Below, one piece after another: positions 8,095 to 16,842 of a stretch of 30,009 bases of DNA. The first letter of the stretch is position 1. Every line of letters starts with the position of its first letter. The translations under genes and the position numbers were made by a program. The DNA comes from Strigomonas culicis (Eukaryota > Euglenozoa > Kinetoplastea > Trypanosomatida > Trypanosomatidae). Below the pieces are notes generated by a model. The model searched no databases and was not told the DNA's origin. It was given only the letters and a program-made list of their open reading frames with translations. The DNA lies in NCBI GenBank assembly GCA_000482145.1, contig AUXH01000187.1:1-30009 (forward strand), in the 5' to 3' direction.

Positions 8095-11000
8095 TCACAC
8101 GAGCACCTGCCGGCGCTTCACGCCGCCGGCGCCGTCCTGTGACAGCAACCCGTCCCACTGGAACTTCGCGCTGTACAGCCGCGCGCACTGCCCTGCCACG
8201 GCGACGTACACCATCCACTGCACCGCGCTGTCCCGCACGACGCAGAGCGGCAGCAGCGCCAAGAAGACCGTCGCGAGCGCACTCGGCACCGTCGAGCCGC
8301 CGCCCCGCGGAACCTCCTCCTTCTTGCCGCGCAGTAAGAAGAGCAGCAGCGAGGCCTGCGCAGGGATGATGAACGAGATGGCGGCCCCGAGCAGCCCCAG
8401 GTGCGAGATGACGTGCGGCAGCTCCAGCCCCAGCCCGTGAGCCTCCCTCCACTGGTTGTAGCCCAAGGTGTAGTAGAGGCCGACGAGGCAGCCCGCGTAG
8501 GGCACCAGGTAGCGCGCGTGTGCCTTCGCGGCGGCGGGCAGGTCCGACAGCGGCCACAGCCGCACGTCGTCGCTGCAGAGCAGCAGCACGGCCGAGAGCA
8601 GCACGCCGAAAACGGGCTGCGCCGGCCGCCCGCGGCTCCCGGCCGCTTGGGCGATCGCGAGCAGCATGGTGGACACGATGGTGGCGAGGTTCAGCAACGT
8701 GCCGAGCTCCTGCCGCGACACGCGCGTCAGCGGCAGCGCGCGCGGCAGCAGCTGGTGCCCGGACAGCCGGAAGCGCAGCAGCAGCGCGATGAAGAGGTTC
8801 GCAACCGCCGCGAGGGCGCCGAGCTGGACTCGGCCGGCGTACTGCATCTGGTCCTGCAGCAGGCGCTCGTGCGGCAGCAGGTCCGCGGTGGTTGCGGTCG
8901 ACGGCGACCGCACGAGGCCCAGCGAGCTCACCGCGCAGACGGCAAAGCCGGCGTACACCGTGATGGCCTCGCCGCCGCGCAGCCGGCGGAAGTGCGCCAT
9001 GTCCAGCACGAGCATGAAGAGAAACACGTTCACCACCATGACGAGCAGCAGCGCGAGGGAGGCCTGGTAGAGGTACAGCGTCGTGAAGCCGAGGGCGACG
9101 AGCACGGCGGCCACGAGCCAGTATCCCGCGCGCGCGGCGAGCGGCAGCTTCTCCATCGGCAGAGCGCGGCTCGCGAGCAGCAGCAGCAGGCCGCTGAAGG
9201 CGAGGTAGCGGCCCAGCTGCCTGTGCGGCGTCAGCTCCATCAGCGGATCCGCCGCGCCGTCGTCGTCGCCCGCGCCGCCGCCGCCGCCGAGCCCGCGCGT
9301 CGGCTGGACGATCAGCCACACAACGCCGATGCCCGCCGCGGCGTGCGCGACGAGCTGCAGCCGCCGCGCCACGTCGTAGCGCGCCTGGTGCAGCCGCAGC
9401 ACCGGCCAAGCGAGCACGGCAAAGGTGACGAGCGCGGTGCCCAGCGCGATGTGCGGCAGCTCGTCCGTCGCGACGAAGCTGCCGGTGACCAGCTCGTAGC
9501 AGGCGCGCTGCACATTGCGGATGGTGCAGAGCGAAATGACCAGCACGGCGGCCATGAAGAGCGCGAAGAGGCGCGTGGCGTGGGTCGGCTCCAGCTTCTT
9601 GCGCCGCTCCAGCTCCAGCACGACCACCACGTAGCAGGCGGCAAGCGCGCCGTACCACACCAGGGTCATCTCGGCCAGCAGCGTGGTCGAGCTCGACTCG
9701 ACGGCAGACCAGACGCGCAGCGGGGCGCGGGTGAGCAGCGGGGCTGCCGACGTGAGCAGGGGCTGCGGCGAGCCGACCCCGCCCGGGGCGAGCGTCGTCG
9801 GCAGGCCCATCCCCTGCTGCTGCTGGCGCGCGCCGCCGCGCGCGTTGAAGTTGGCCTGGAGCCGCGTGCGCGTGGCGGCCAGCTGCTGCTGGCGCTGCCG
9901 CAGCGTCTCCCGCGCGTTGGCCAGCCAGTAATCCTGCTCCGCCTGGTAGTAGTAGGCGCTCGTCACCTCGAGAAGGAAGGAGAACACCTTCGCCAGGTAC
10001 AGCGCCGCCACGAAGGCCGCGCTCGAGATGCCGAGCACCTGGTTCTTGTACAGCCGCTGCGCCATGGCGACGCCCACCGCCGTCGTGAGGAGCACGAGCG
10101 CCGTCGGGTACTTCGCCTCCGGCTGCGAGAAGAGCACGTGCTCCACCCACGCGAACTGCGACGCGTGTAGAAAGAGCATCACGATGAGAAGCGACTTGTT
10201 CTCCGAGAAGGACACGGTGAAACTCATGCAGCCCAGCACGTACGTCCAGAGCACGCCGATCGCGACGAGCGGCGTCGGCACGACCGCGGTCTCGCCAAAG
10301 ACGCGCAGGTCCATCACAATGAAAGAGAAGGAGATGTACATCCACCAGGTGAGGAGGAGGCTGGAGAAGACGGTGAAGGAAACCATCGGCCCCGCGTTCT
10401 CGCGGTTGAGGAGGAAGAGGTTCAGTGACGTGACGCTCATTATCGCCGGCATGTAGAAGAGCGGCGGCACGTTGCCCAGCAGGCAGAGCAGCACGGCGAC
10501 GGCCATCGCGGCCACGATGACCTCGATGCGGTCCTTGGAGAGACCCTCCAGGAGGCTGCCCGGCGATCTGTCGCCGGTCCCCCGCGCCTGCTGGACGGTC
10601 CGCCGGCCGCCCTGATTGATGCGGCTGCGGCCGGCCGCGGCGGCGACGCTCTTCGGCGCCGTCGCGGCCTCCGCCGCGTCGCGCTCCAGCAGCAGCCGTA
10701 TCTTCACCACGAGAAATGCGATGAGGAACACCACCGCGAGGAGCGCCACGAGGTTCATGGGGAAGGGCAAGCCCTCAAACAGGTACGCGTAGCGCGACGT
10801 CAGCAGGCGGTGGATCGCCCAGTGCGCCGTTAAGAAGCTGGCCAGCGCGAGCAGCAGCACGCGCTGCCGCCGCAGGAAGAGCTGGGCCTTGGAAAGATCC
10901 GGGTTCTGCAGGTTCTCCCGCCCGCCAACGCAGTGGGCGCAGAGGCAGCCGAGCAGTGTCTGAGAAAAGGCCACGAGAACGTTGCGCGGCGCCCGCTTCT

Positions 11001-12576
11001 TCCGCCGCGGGCGGCCGTCAGCGGTGTAGTCCTCCACCTGCGGCAGCAGGAACCACAGCGTGCGGTCCGGGTCCAGGCAGAGATAGACGAGCGCGACGCC
11101 GATGAAACCGACGTTGTTCAGAAGGTTGGCCAGGCCGTGTGTCATCCAGTTGCTCTGCAGACTATTGTAGACGATCGGCGGCAGCACAAAGAGCAGCGCC
11201 GTGAAGACGGCCGCCTCCGGCGTCTCCAGAATCGGCTGGCGGAGGAAAACGCCGTCCTCAGCGGTGGCCGCCGCGGGGGCGGCGCCGGTCGACCCCGGGG
11301 TGACGGCCGTGCCGCTCTCGCTCTCCCGCACGAGATCGTCCGGCCGCAGCCGGGACAGGAGGACCTCGTCCAGGCGGCGCTCCTGCGGTGCCTCCGCGTC
11401 TCCGGCGGCGGCCGCGGTCGTGGCGGCCAGCGCCGCCGCCGCCGTGCTGCCGTGCATGCGGGCGGCGAAGAAGCTGCTGCGCAGCGGGCCACTATAGAAG
11501 TAGTAGTGCTCCCAGCACATGAAGGCGAAGAAGCACGCGGGGCTGTAGCGCGAGCCGACGAGCGCGGTGCACACGGCGAGGGAGGAGGGCAGCGCGAGCA
11601 GCGGCGTCAGCGCCACGACCGCGCGCTCCGCCATGCAGGCGATGTGCGGCGCGTGCTCCTGCACCCAACGGAAGTGGCGCACACAGGCGGCCGCCCAGAG
11701 AAGGCCCAGCAGCGAGAGGTTCACCATCAGACTCAGAGGGCCCACCTTCGTCGCCGCCGCGTGGAGGTTCGTCAGGAAGAGCGACGCGCTGAAGACGGCG
11801 ACGGAGCCGAACAGCGCGTACAAGGTCCCCTTGCGGAAGTCCAGGTAGTCCATGATGTACACCAGCGCGGCGCTGCAGAGCAGGACGACGATGCTGAGCT
11901 GCGACAGCAGCGGCAAGACCCCGAGGAGCGAGAGGGCGAGCAGCACACACAGACGGAAGGTGTAGCGCGGCGACCCGATGAGAAACAGGTACGGCACCCC
12001 GGCCGGGTCCTCGTCCCCCATGTCCATCGACTCGCGTGTGTGGCGCTCCAGTCGCTCCCTGTAGGCCTCCGGGAAGACGGCGTCCGTCGGCGGCGGCGGC
12101 AGCGACTTGCTGTTGCCCGTGTTGCTGTTGGACCGCAACTGCTGCTGCTGGTGCTCAGCGACCTCGGCCGCCATCATCTCCGCCACGTCCTCGCGTGGCA
12201 TGGCGTGCTGCTGCAGCACGTAGGCGCGCGGCTGCCTGGGCGGCGGGCCGGCCCCTAGCTCGTCTCCAGGTGCGTAGGCCGCGGCGGCGTGGGCGGGCGC
12301 AGGGGAGGCGGAGGAGGCAGCGGGTGCAGACCGATGCACCCCGTCGCCGGGCAGCGCCGCTGCCTCTCTCGAACCTGCCATCATTGTCGGCGGCGGCGGT
12401 AGTTGGTGCTGCTGCTGAGGGGGCGGTGGCAGCGGCACAGCGCCTCCCCCTTGCTGGTATGGCAGGGGTGCGCTAGGGGTTCTATAGGAATGGCCTTCTC
12501 CAGATGCGGCCGCTGGGTAGGGAAGAGCGCCGTTATAGCTACCACCCCCATGGGGCGTGCTGTAAGGATACGACAT
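8095..12576 (-). CDS. Very large multi-pass membrane protein, about 30 predicted transmembrane helices, function unknown
   Basis: This encodes 1493 residues from an ATG at 12576 to TGA. Residues 1 to about 200 are Pro/Gln/Ala-rich and hydrophilic, with no signal peptide, so this tail is probably cytosolic. From about 205 to 1465 I count 30 to 33 hydrophobic segments of 18-24 residues, for example FRLCVLLALSLLGVLPLLSQ, NLVALLAVVFLIAFLVV, YWLVAAVLVALGFTTLYLY and ASLALLLVMVVNVFLFMLV. They are separated by short loops and a few longer ones: an Ala/Asp-rich loop around 380-440, a basic loop after helix 11, and a Gln-rich loop before helix 19. The C-terminal tail is short and basic. I recognise no transporter signature, channel filter, ATPase motif or glycosyltransferase motif. 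It lies between an unknown gene and a probable nucleoporin gene, so context gives no hint. A Piezo-like arrangement of repeated helix bundles is conceivable from size alone, but no Piezo motif was seen. Confidence 0.85.
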   Translation of the reverse strand: MSYPYSTPHGGGSYNGALPYPAAASGEGHSYRTPSAPLPYQQGGGAVPLPPPPQQQHQLPPPPTMMAGSREAAALPGDGVHRSAPAASSASPAPAHAAAAYAPGDELGAGPPPRQPRAYVLQQHAMPREDVAEMMAAEVAEHQQQQLRSNSNTGNSKSLPPPPTDAVFPEAYRERLERHTRESMDMGDEDPAGVPYLFLIGSPRYTFRLCVLLALSLLGVLPLLSQLSIVVLLCSAALVYIMDYLDFRKGTLYALFGSVAVFSASLFLTNLHAAATKVGPLSLMVNLSLLGLLWAAACVRHFRWVQEHAPHIACMAERAVVALTPLLALPSSLAVCTALVGSRYSPACFFAFMCWEHYYFYSGPLRSSFFAARMHGSTAAAALAATTAAAAGDAEAPQERRLDEVLLSRLRPDDLVRESESGTAVTPGSTGAAPAAATAEDGVFLRQPILETPEAAVFTALLFVLPPIVYNSLQSNWMTHGLANLLNNVGFIGVALVYLCLDPDRTLWFLLPQVEDYTADGRPRRKKRAPRNVLVAFSQTLLGCLCAHCVGGRENLQNPDLSKAQLFLRRQRVLLLALASFLTAHWAIHRLLTSRYAYLFEGLPFPMNLVALLAVVFLIAFLVVKIRLLLERDAAEAATAPKSVAAAAGRSRINQGGRRTVQQARGTGDRSPGSLLEGLSKDRIEVIVAAMAVAVLLCLLGNVPPLFYMPAIMSVTSLNLFLLNRENAGPMVSFTVFSSLLLTWWMYISFSFIVMDLRVFGETAVVPTPLVAIGVLWTYVLGCMSFTVSFSENKSLLIVMLFLHASQFAWVEHVLFSQPEAKYPTALVLLTTAVGVAMAQRLYKNQVLGISSAAFVAALYLAKVFSFLLEVTSAYYYQAEQDYWLANARETLRQRQQQLAATRTRLQANFNARGGARQQQQGMGLPTTLAPGGVGSPQPLLTSAAPLLTRAPLRVWSAVESSSTTLLAEMTLVWYGALAACYVVVVLELERRKKLEPTHATRLFALFMAAVLVISLCTIRNVQRACYELVTGSFVATDELPHIALGTALVTFAVLAWPVLRLHQARYDVARRLQLVAHAAAGIGVVWLIVQPTRGLGGGGGAGDDDGAADPLMELTPHRQLGRYLAFSGLLLLLASRALPMEKLPLAARAGYWLVAAVLVALGFTTLYLYQASLALLLVMVVNVFLFMLVLDMAHFRRLRGGEAITVYAGFAVCAVSSLGLVRSPSTATTADLLPHERLLQDQMQYAGRVQLGALAAVANLFIALLLRFRLSGHQLLPRALPLTRVSRQELGTLLNLATIVSTMLLAIAQAAGSRGRPAQPVFGVLLSAVLLLCSDDVRLWPLSDLPAAAKAHARYLVPYAGCLVGLYYTLGYNQWREAHGLGLELPHVISHLGLLGAAISFIIPAQASLLLFLLRGKKEEVPRGGGSTVPSALATVFLALLPLCVVRDSAVQWMVYVAVAGQCARLYSAKFQWDGLLSQDGAGGVKRRQVLV

Positions 12577-12895
12577 GGCGGATCCTTTTTTGTTGTTTTA
12601 GTTTAGTTTTATAACCTTTTTTCGCTTCTCTTGTCACGATAATTGCTAGAACTAAGAGCTGAAGGTGGCGAGAAGGAGAAGAAGCATGCGCGTATATTAT
12701 TCCCTCCTGTAGAGCCATCACAGAACGCAAGGGGAAAAAAAAAGATGGATCATATTCTTCCTGCTGGCCTTCCGCTGCAGTTCTTCGTCTTTTTTATTTT
12801 TTGCTTGTTGTTCTTTCTAAATGAAGTTGAGTATTTTACATTATGCCGTATAAAGTACAAACAGCGTGCATGCCTATGGATACACACTGTACAAG
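12577..12895. other. Intergenic region: 3' UTR of the unknown 392-residue gene and 5' UTR of the membrane protein gene
   Basis: A short AT-rich gap with two plus-strand purine tracts (12661-12684 and 12730-12744), the nearer of which serves as the predicted trans-splicing signal. Nothing else was recognised. Confidence 0.7.
12659..12684 (-). promoter_or_regulatory. Predicted polypyrimidine tract and spliced-leader acceptor for the membrane protein gene
   Basis: The minus-strand sequence CTTCTTCTCCTTCTC, then CACCTTCAG, ends in an AG at 12660-12659. The resulting 5' UTR would be 82 nt and has no upstream ATG. Confidence 0.55.
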
Positions 12896-14074
12896 TCACC
12901 AGCTTGTCGCTCCGCCACAGAAGAGGCTGTTCTCCACGATGGTCGTGTCGACCTCGCTGTCCACGAGCGCCTTCACCTTCGTGGCGAGCAGCCGCAGCTG
13001 CACCTGCCGCCACCGGTTCTGCGCGCGCACCACGCCGCGCGGGTCCGGTGTCGCGGCCGTGTCCTGCCCGCCGCTGTCGGGGCCCGCGGCGGTCGGGTAG
13101 CAGGCCTGCAGGCGGTGCTGCCGGTTGAGTCCGTCCAGCTCCGCGGGGGACAGAAACGGCGGCATCACGTCGACGCCGCCGAGCTCCTTCAGGTAGGAGG
13201 CCACGTAGTAGGGGATGGGGCGCTCCGCGTCGGCGGGCTCCGGCGGCTGCGCCTCCGCCTCGTCCTCCCCGCCCTCCCCCGGGGCCGGCTCCGCAAGGAA
13301 GTGGGCGGGGGTGCGGCCGCCGGGCGTGGCGGGCGGCGGCGGCGGCGGCGGGCACAGGCGGTCCCCCCCCATCGCCGCGTGCTCCCGCCGCACAGCGTCC
13401 TGAAACGGCGCGGCGTACCGCTGCTCGTACGCCGCGCGCAGGAGCGCGTCGTGGTCGTGGAAGAGCGCCCCCTGGTGCGCGAGCAGCGCCGCCAGCCTCT
13501 CCTCCGAGTAGAACTTGCGGCGCACCTGATCCTTGTTCTTCTGTGCGAGGCCTTCGTCGTCCGATTCCTCCGTGTTCGTCGCGCCATCCGGCGCGTCCTC
13601 GTCATCGCCGCTGGAGCCGATGTCCATCGTGCGGGTGTGGTCGGCGGCCGTCGGCGGCGGCGGGCAGGGCACGAGGTGCCGCAGCGGCTCCACAAACTCC
13701 CGCTCCAGAATGCGGTTGTACATGTGATTGGCGTGCAGGAAGTCTTTCAGCGGCAGGCCGATGAGGTTGTTATTGTTGTTGCCGACGTCCACGTAGCTGC
13801 TGTTGCACGTGATGAAGTCGCGCGGCTTCAGCTGCGAGAGGTCCGCGAGCGCGGCGGAGCACGTGAGGTGCGGCCCCTCGCTGAGCGGCGTGATCAGCGG
13901 GGCCGTGTGGATGCCCTTCAGCCGCTTGCCCTTGACGGCGCTGCCGCCCAAGGCGACCGGGGACGTGACCATCGGCGCGTCGATGCCGCGGGGGAGGAGG
14001 ATGAACTCGCTGCCGCCGACGGTGGGCAGAGCGGGCGGCGGCAGGTCTTCAACCGTGAGGTCCGTCAGGTCCAT
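12896..14074 (-). CDS. Unknown conserved-looking protein, 392 residues
   Basis: I start this gene at the ATG at 14074 (MDLTDLTVEDLPPPALP). The frame stays open further upstream, but that extension has only a GTG near 14245 and crosses a clear polypyrimidine tract and AG at 14121-14120, so it cannot be part of the mature mRNA. I do not recognise the protein. Residues 1-145 look ordered, with LILPRG-like hydrophobic patches and a helical block DFLHANHMYNRILEREFVEP. A five-Asn run lies near residue 100. The middle (about 150-310) is acidic, Pro-rich and probably disordered. The last 90 residues contain a helical stretch (YLKELGG; then NRWRQVQLRLLATKVKALVD) ending in SLFCGGATSW. No membrane segment, signal peptide or catalytic motif is visible. 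A nuclear or cytosolic complex subunit is possible but only a guess. It sits just downstream of the Nop4-like gene. Confidence 0.75.
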   Translation of the reverse strand: MDLTDLTVEDLPPPALPTVGGSEFILLPRGIDAPMVTSPVALGGSAVKGKRLKGIHTAPLITPLSEGPHLTCSAALADLSQLKPRDFITCNSSYVDVGNNNNNLIGLPLKDFLHANHMYNRILEREFVEPLRHLVPCPPPPTAADHTRTMDIGSSGDDEDAPDGATNTEESDDEGLAQKNKDQVRRKFYSEERLAALLAHQGALFHDHDALLRAAYEQRYAAPFQDAVRREHAAMGGDRLCPPPPPPPATPGGRTPAHFLAEPAPGEGGEDEAEAQPPEPADAERPIPYYVASYLKELGGVDVMPPFLSPAELDGLNRQHRLQACYPTAAGPDSGGQDTAATPDPRGVVRAQNRWRQVQLRLLATKVKALVDSEVDTTIVENSLFCGGATSW

Positions 14075-14444
14075 CGTGAGGCTGAGCGTCCGTCTGTGCG
14101 GTGTATGTTGGCGTTCCTTCTGAAAGGGGAAAGAAAAAAGAGGGAGACAAGGAAGGAAAAGAGAAGATGCGCATTCCAAAAAAAAAAAGTAGCTGGCGGT
14201 GTTATCTTTCAGATTTATATCTACGTGCTTGCGGTCTATCTTCACAACTAAAAAAAAAAAACGGTTTATGCATATTCATTTCGTTATGTCACAAAAAGGG
14301 AAAGAGTTATTAATTAATCGTACTGTTTAAGTGTTGCTACATGCATACAAATATACACACACGGATGCATGAGATCCGTAGGTGTATGTATACAGTTAGT
14401 AGAGCTTAACAAAAGGGAAAAAAGAAAAGTCAAAAAAAAAGGTA
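14075..14444. other. Intergenic region: 3' UTR of the Nop4-like gene and 5' UTR of the unknown 392-residue gene
   Basis: An AT-rich gap. The part next to the start codon carries a strong trans-splicing signal (14120-14163). The rest is A/T runs and TA-rich sequence with no recognisable gene. Confidence 0.7.
14120..14163 (-). promoter_or_regulatory. Predicted polypyrimidine tract and spliced-leader acceptor that fixes the start at 14074
   Basis: On the minus strand a pyrimidine-rich stretch of about 40 nt ends in CCCCTTTCAG at 14129-14120. The predicted 5' UTR is 45 nt with no ATG. Because the signal lies inside the upstream extension of the reading frame, it excludes the longer protein. Confidence 0.65.
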
Positions 14445-16073
14445 TCAATGCTTCTTCTTCTTACGGAGCGGGGCGCCACTCTTGCCGCCGCTGCCACCGC
14501 TACGTGATCCCTTGCCGGCACCGCTTCCTATAAACGTGCGCGGCCGCTTTGCACCACCGCCGCTGCTGCCGCCGCCCGCTGCGGGGGCACTACCGCTGCT
14601 GCTGAAGGTGCGGCGGGCGGGCGGGTGGCCCTCCTCTCCGCCGCCGCCGTCCCCGCCGGTCATGCGCTGCCGCTTCAGCTCCTTGATGCGCTGCAGCTTC
14701 TGGATCGCGTTCATGTCCTCGATCGAGAAGGACACATTCAGGCGGCGGTTGTCGCCGAAGACGGTCGGGTTGTTGTTCAGCATGCGCAGTACGTTGAGCG
14801 CGATGGGGTGGTTTACGAACTCGATGAAGCCATAGCCGCGCGACATGCCGGCCGTGTCGCGCAGCAGCTTCACGTTGCGGATGGGCCCGTACTTCCCCCA
14901 GTGCCCCTTGTCCGTGTCCTCCTTGTGCTTCTTGAGGTAGTCCCGCACGCGCTCCGCGCAGAGCCGCCGCACATCGTTCTCCGTCATGGTGCGCGGCAGG
15001 TTGCGGATGCTGAGGCGGGTGCGGCTGACGAAGTGGCTCGTACTGCGCTCCAGCTGCGCGCGCCGCGCCTCGTAGTCGTCCTGCAGCATCTGCACGTGGC
15101 GGGGGTGGAGGTCCTTCGCGGCCGGCGAGTCCGCCGGGATGTGGCCCTCCTGCAGCAGGTAGAGGTTGCGCGGGTCGTCGCCGGCCACCTTCGTGCGCTT
15201 CTTCTTCTTCTGCTGCGCGCCGACCGCCTCGATCGTGTCGCTGCGCGTCAGCACGCGGTGCACGGTGAAGGTCGTGTCGCGCAGTGTAAGGAAGGGGTCG
15301 CGCTCCGCCTGCGCGCTCTCCTCGCCGCGCAGCTTGAAGGCGAGCTGCTTCGCCTTGTGGTGCGAGAGGCCCTCCGTCTTGTCCTTGAGGTCCACGCGGT
15401 TCGCCGCGGCGACCTCGCGCGCGTTCTGCTGCGCGGCGGTGAAGATGCGGTCCGCCAGCTCCACGGACCCGCAGTGCACGAAGCCGGTGCCGGAGAGCGT
15501 CTTGGTCATCTTGTTGCGCACGAGCAGCACGCGCCGCACCTTGGAGGGGTCCAGCTTCTCCTTCTTCTTCTTGCCGCCCTTCTCCTCCGCCTTGACCCCC
15601 GGCAGCGGGGCGCCGAAGTGCGTGTGGAAGTACGACAGCAGCTCCTCCTCGTTTGTGTCGAGCGGCAGGTGCTTCAGGAAGAGCTGCGTCTCCAGCGGGT
15701 CGCGCTCGTTCATGCGGGTCTGCTTGTCCTCGTCCACATCGCTCTGCACCTCCTGGTCCACCTCGTCTTCCGGCCGGGTGAAGTTGAAGCCGGCCATCTC
15801 GTCGTCGTCCTCATCCGCGCCGCCGGGGTGCCGCGGCTTGCCGGTGGCCGCCGCCGTCGCCGACTGCTGCTTCGACTTCTTCTCACGCAGCCGCTGTTTG
15901 AAGGTACTGCCGTCGCGGCCGCTCTCGCCCTTGTAGGCGCCCGAAATGGCGGCCTTCCAGTTGGGCTTTTTCTTGTCTACTTTGCGCTTTACCTGCTTGC
16001 GGATGCGCTGCTGGGCCTTCTTCTTGCGCAGCGCCGACGGCGTCGGCTTCTTGCGCACGACGCTTTTCCCCAT
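14445..16073 (-). CDS. NOP4: Nop4/RBM28-like nucleolar RNA-binding protein
   Basis: This encodes 542 residues, ATG at 16073 to TGA. The N-terminus (1-70) is very basic. A first RRM spans about 129-215, with RNP2 LFLKHL (131-136) and RNP1 SGTGFVHC (194-201); it has a Lys-rich insert at about 163-173. A region at 299-312 (DDPRNLYLLQEGHI) and the second RRM (about 353-450; RNP2 LSIRNL, RNP1 SRGYGFIEF) followed by FSIEDMNAIQKLQRIKELK closely match the C-terminal half of human RBM28 and yeast Nop4. These proteins act in the nucleolus in pre-60S ribosome assembly. The C-terminal tail is Gly/Ser-rich and ends in a basic KKKKH. Nop4/RBM28 normally has four RRMs; only two are clear here, with a possible further degenerate unit around FTVHRVLTR (269-277). 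The family assignment is firm; the symbol follows the yeast protein. Confidence 0.85.
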   Translation of the reverse strand: MGKSVVRKKPTPSALRKKKAQQRIRKQVKRKVDKKKPNWKAAISGAYKGESGRDGSTFKQRLREKKSKQQSATAAATGKPRHPGGADEDDDEMAGFNFTRPEDEVDQEVQSDVDEDKQTRMNERDPLETQLFLKHLPLDTNEEELLSYFHTHFGAPLPGVKAEEKGGKKKKEKLDPSKVRRVLLVRNKMTKTLSGTGFVHCGSVELADRIFTAAQQNAREVAAANRVDLKDKTEGLSHHKAKQLAFKLRGEESAQAERDPFLTLRDTTFTVHRVLTRSDTIEAVGAQQKKKKRTKVAGDDPRNLYLLQEGHIPADSPAAKDLHPRHVQMLQDDYEARRAQLERSTSHFVSRTRLSIRNLPRTMTENDVRRLCAERVRDYLKKHKEDTDKGHWGKYGPIRNVKLLRDTAGMSRGYGFIEFVNHPIALNVLRMLNNNPTVFGDNRRLNVSFSIEDMNAIQKLQRIKELKRQRMTGGDGGGGEEGHPPARRTFSSSGSAPAAGGGSSGGGAKRPRTFIGSGAGKGSRSGGSGGKSGAPLRKKKKH

Positions 16074-16842
16074 CTTGCTCCTTCAATGACGGATGGGGGG
16101 GGGGTATATACAGGAGACGGTAAAAAAATATACAAGGAAAAAAAAGGACACTGATGCTATCTGTGAGTGGCGCTCTGACTGTGTGAGTGTGTGTTCTCAA
16201 ACCGTGATCTGACAAACAATCCTAGTGTAGTTCACTTTTTTTCAAAGCTAAAAGGGAGAAAAAAAAACGGAGAGAAAGAAAAAAAAGAAGAAATATGTTT
16301 TGCACATGAAAGAATCTAAAAAAAAAGTCTTGATATTCATTTCCGAAAGGAAACTAGAGCATTTTGACCATAGAAGAAAATGAAAAGAAGAAGTACAACC
16401 TTCTTATTAACTTTTTTTTTTCGTGTAGTATCCACTTCTGAAGAAAAAAAATGTTCTTCTTTTCTTTTCGTTCTTATCGTCCAAAAAAACGCAACATCAC
16501 CATCGCAGAGGTGAAACCGCATTTGCACACCCAGACAGGGAAAGGGAAGGAAAAAAGAGATGGAACAAACAAAGGCAAGAAAACAAGTGTAAGGCGAATA
16601 ATATTAAGAGTGCCCCACATTCTTATTCTCACGGGCATGCACAAAAAAAAAAAAGCAAAACTAGAAATATCTTTACAACTAGTTACTCCTTTCTTTTACA
16701 CCATTGCATTCCTTTTCATAGTTTGCTTACTTGTTTTTCGTTGTATCTGTGTATTTTCTCTCTCCTTTGATCTACTACTCCATTCTTTTCCCTCACCCTA
16801 ACTTCTTGTATATAAAGCACTACAATTCTTGCTTCGCCTCTC
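16074..16842. other. Intergenic region: 3' UTR of RPN7 and 5' UTR of the Nop4-like gene
   Basis: An AT-rich gap with numerous purine tracts on the plus strand, a G10 run at 16095-16104 (C10 in the transcript, within the predicted 5' UTR), and T-rich sequence at 16690-16800 next to the RPN7 stop. No RNA or protein gene is recognisable. Confidence 0.7.
16248..16294 (-). promoter_or_regulatory. Predicted polypyrimidine tract and spliced-leader acceptor for the Nop4-like gene
   Basis: A minus-strand pyrimidine tract of about 45 nt with only single interruptions ends in CTCCCTTTTAG, with the AG at 16249-16248. The 5' UTR would be about 174 nt and contains no ATG. A weaker alternative is an AG only 8 nt above the start codon (16082-16081), which follows a 68-nt AG-free stretch. 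Confidence 0.5.

Noticed and set aside
8401..10170. 589-codon open frame on the plus strand inside the multi-pass membrane protein gene
   Set aside because: It is antisense to a clearly hydrophobic, membrane-type protein, and its product is an Arg/Gln/Ala/His-rich chain without any domain. In this GC-rich coding DNA such shadows are expected; the same applies to long plus-strand frames at 1061-2080, 3991-5349, 10933-12258, 14625-16154, 19388-20707 and 25681-26916.
8045..10345. 766-codon frame on the minus strand overlapping the membrane protein gene
   Set aside because: It is a shifted frame of the same strand with Arg/Ala/Pro-rich nonsense; the frame coding the transmembrane helices is the longer and structured one.
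12643..13128. 161-codon plus-strand frame across a gene boundary
   Set aside because: Half is AT-rich gap sequence and half is antisense to the 392-residue gene; it has no consistent composition.
14075..14245. 57-residue N-terminal extension of the unknown 392-residue protein
   Set aside because: It begins with GTG, is AT-rich, and contains the polypyrimidine tract and AG (14120-14163) that should be removed before translation.
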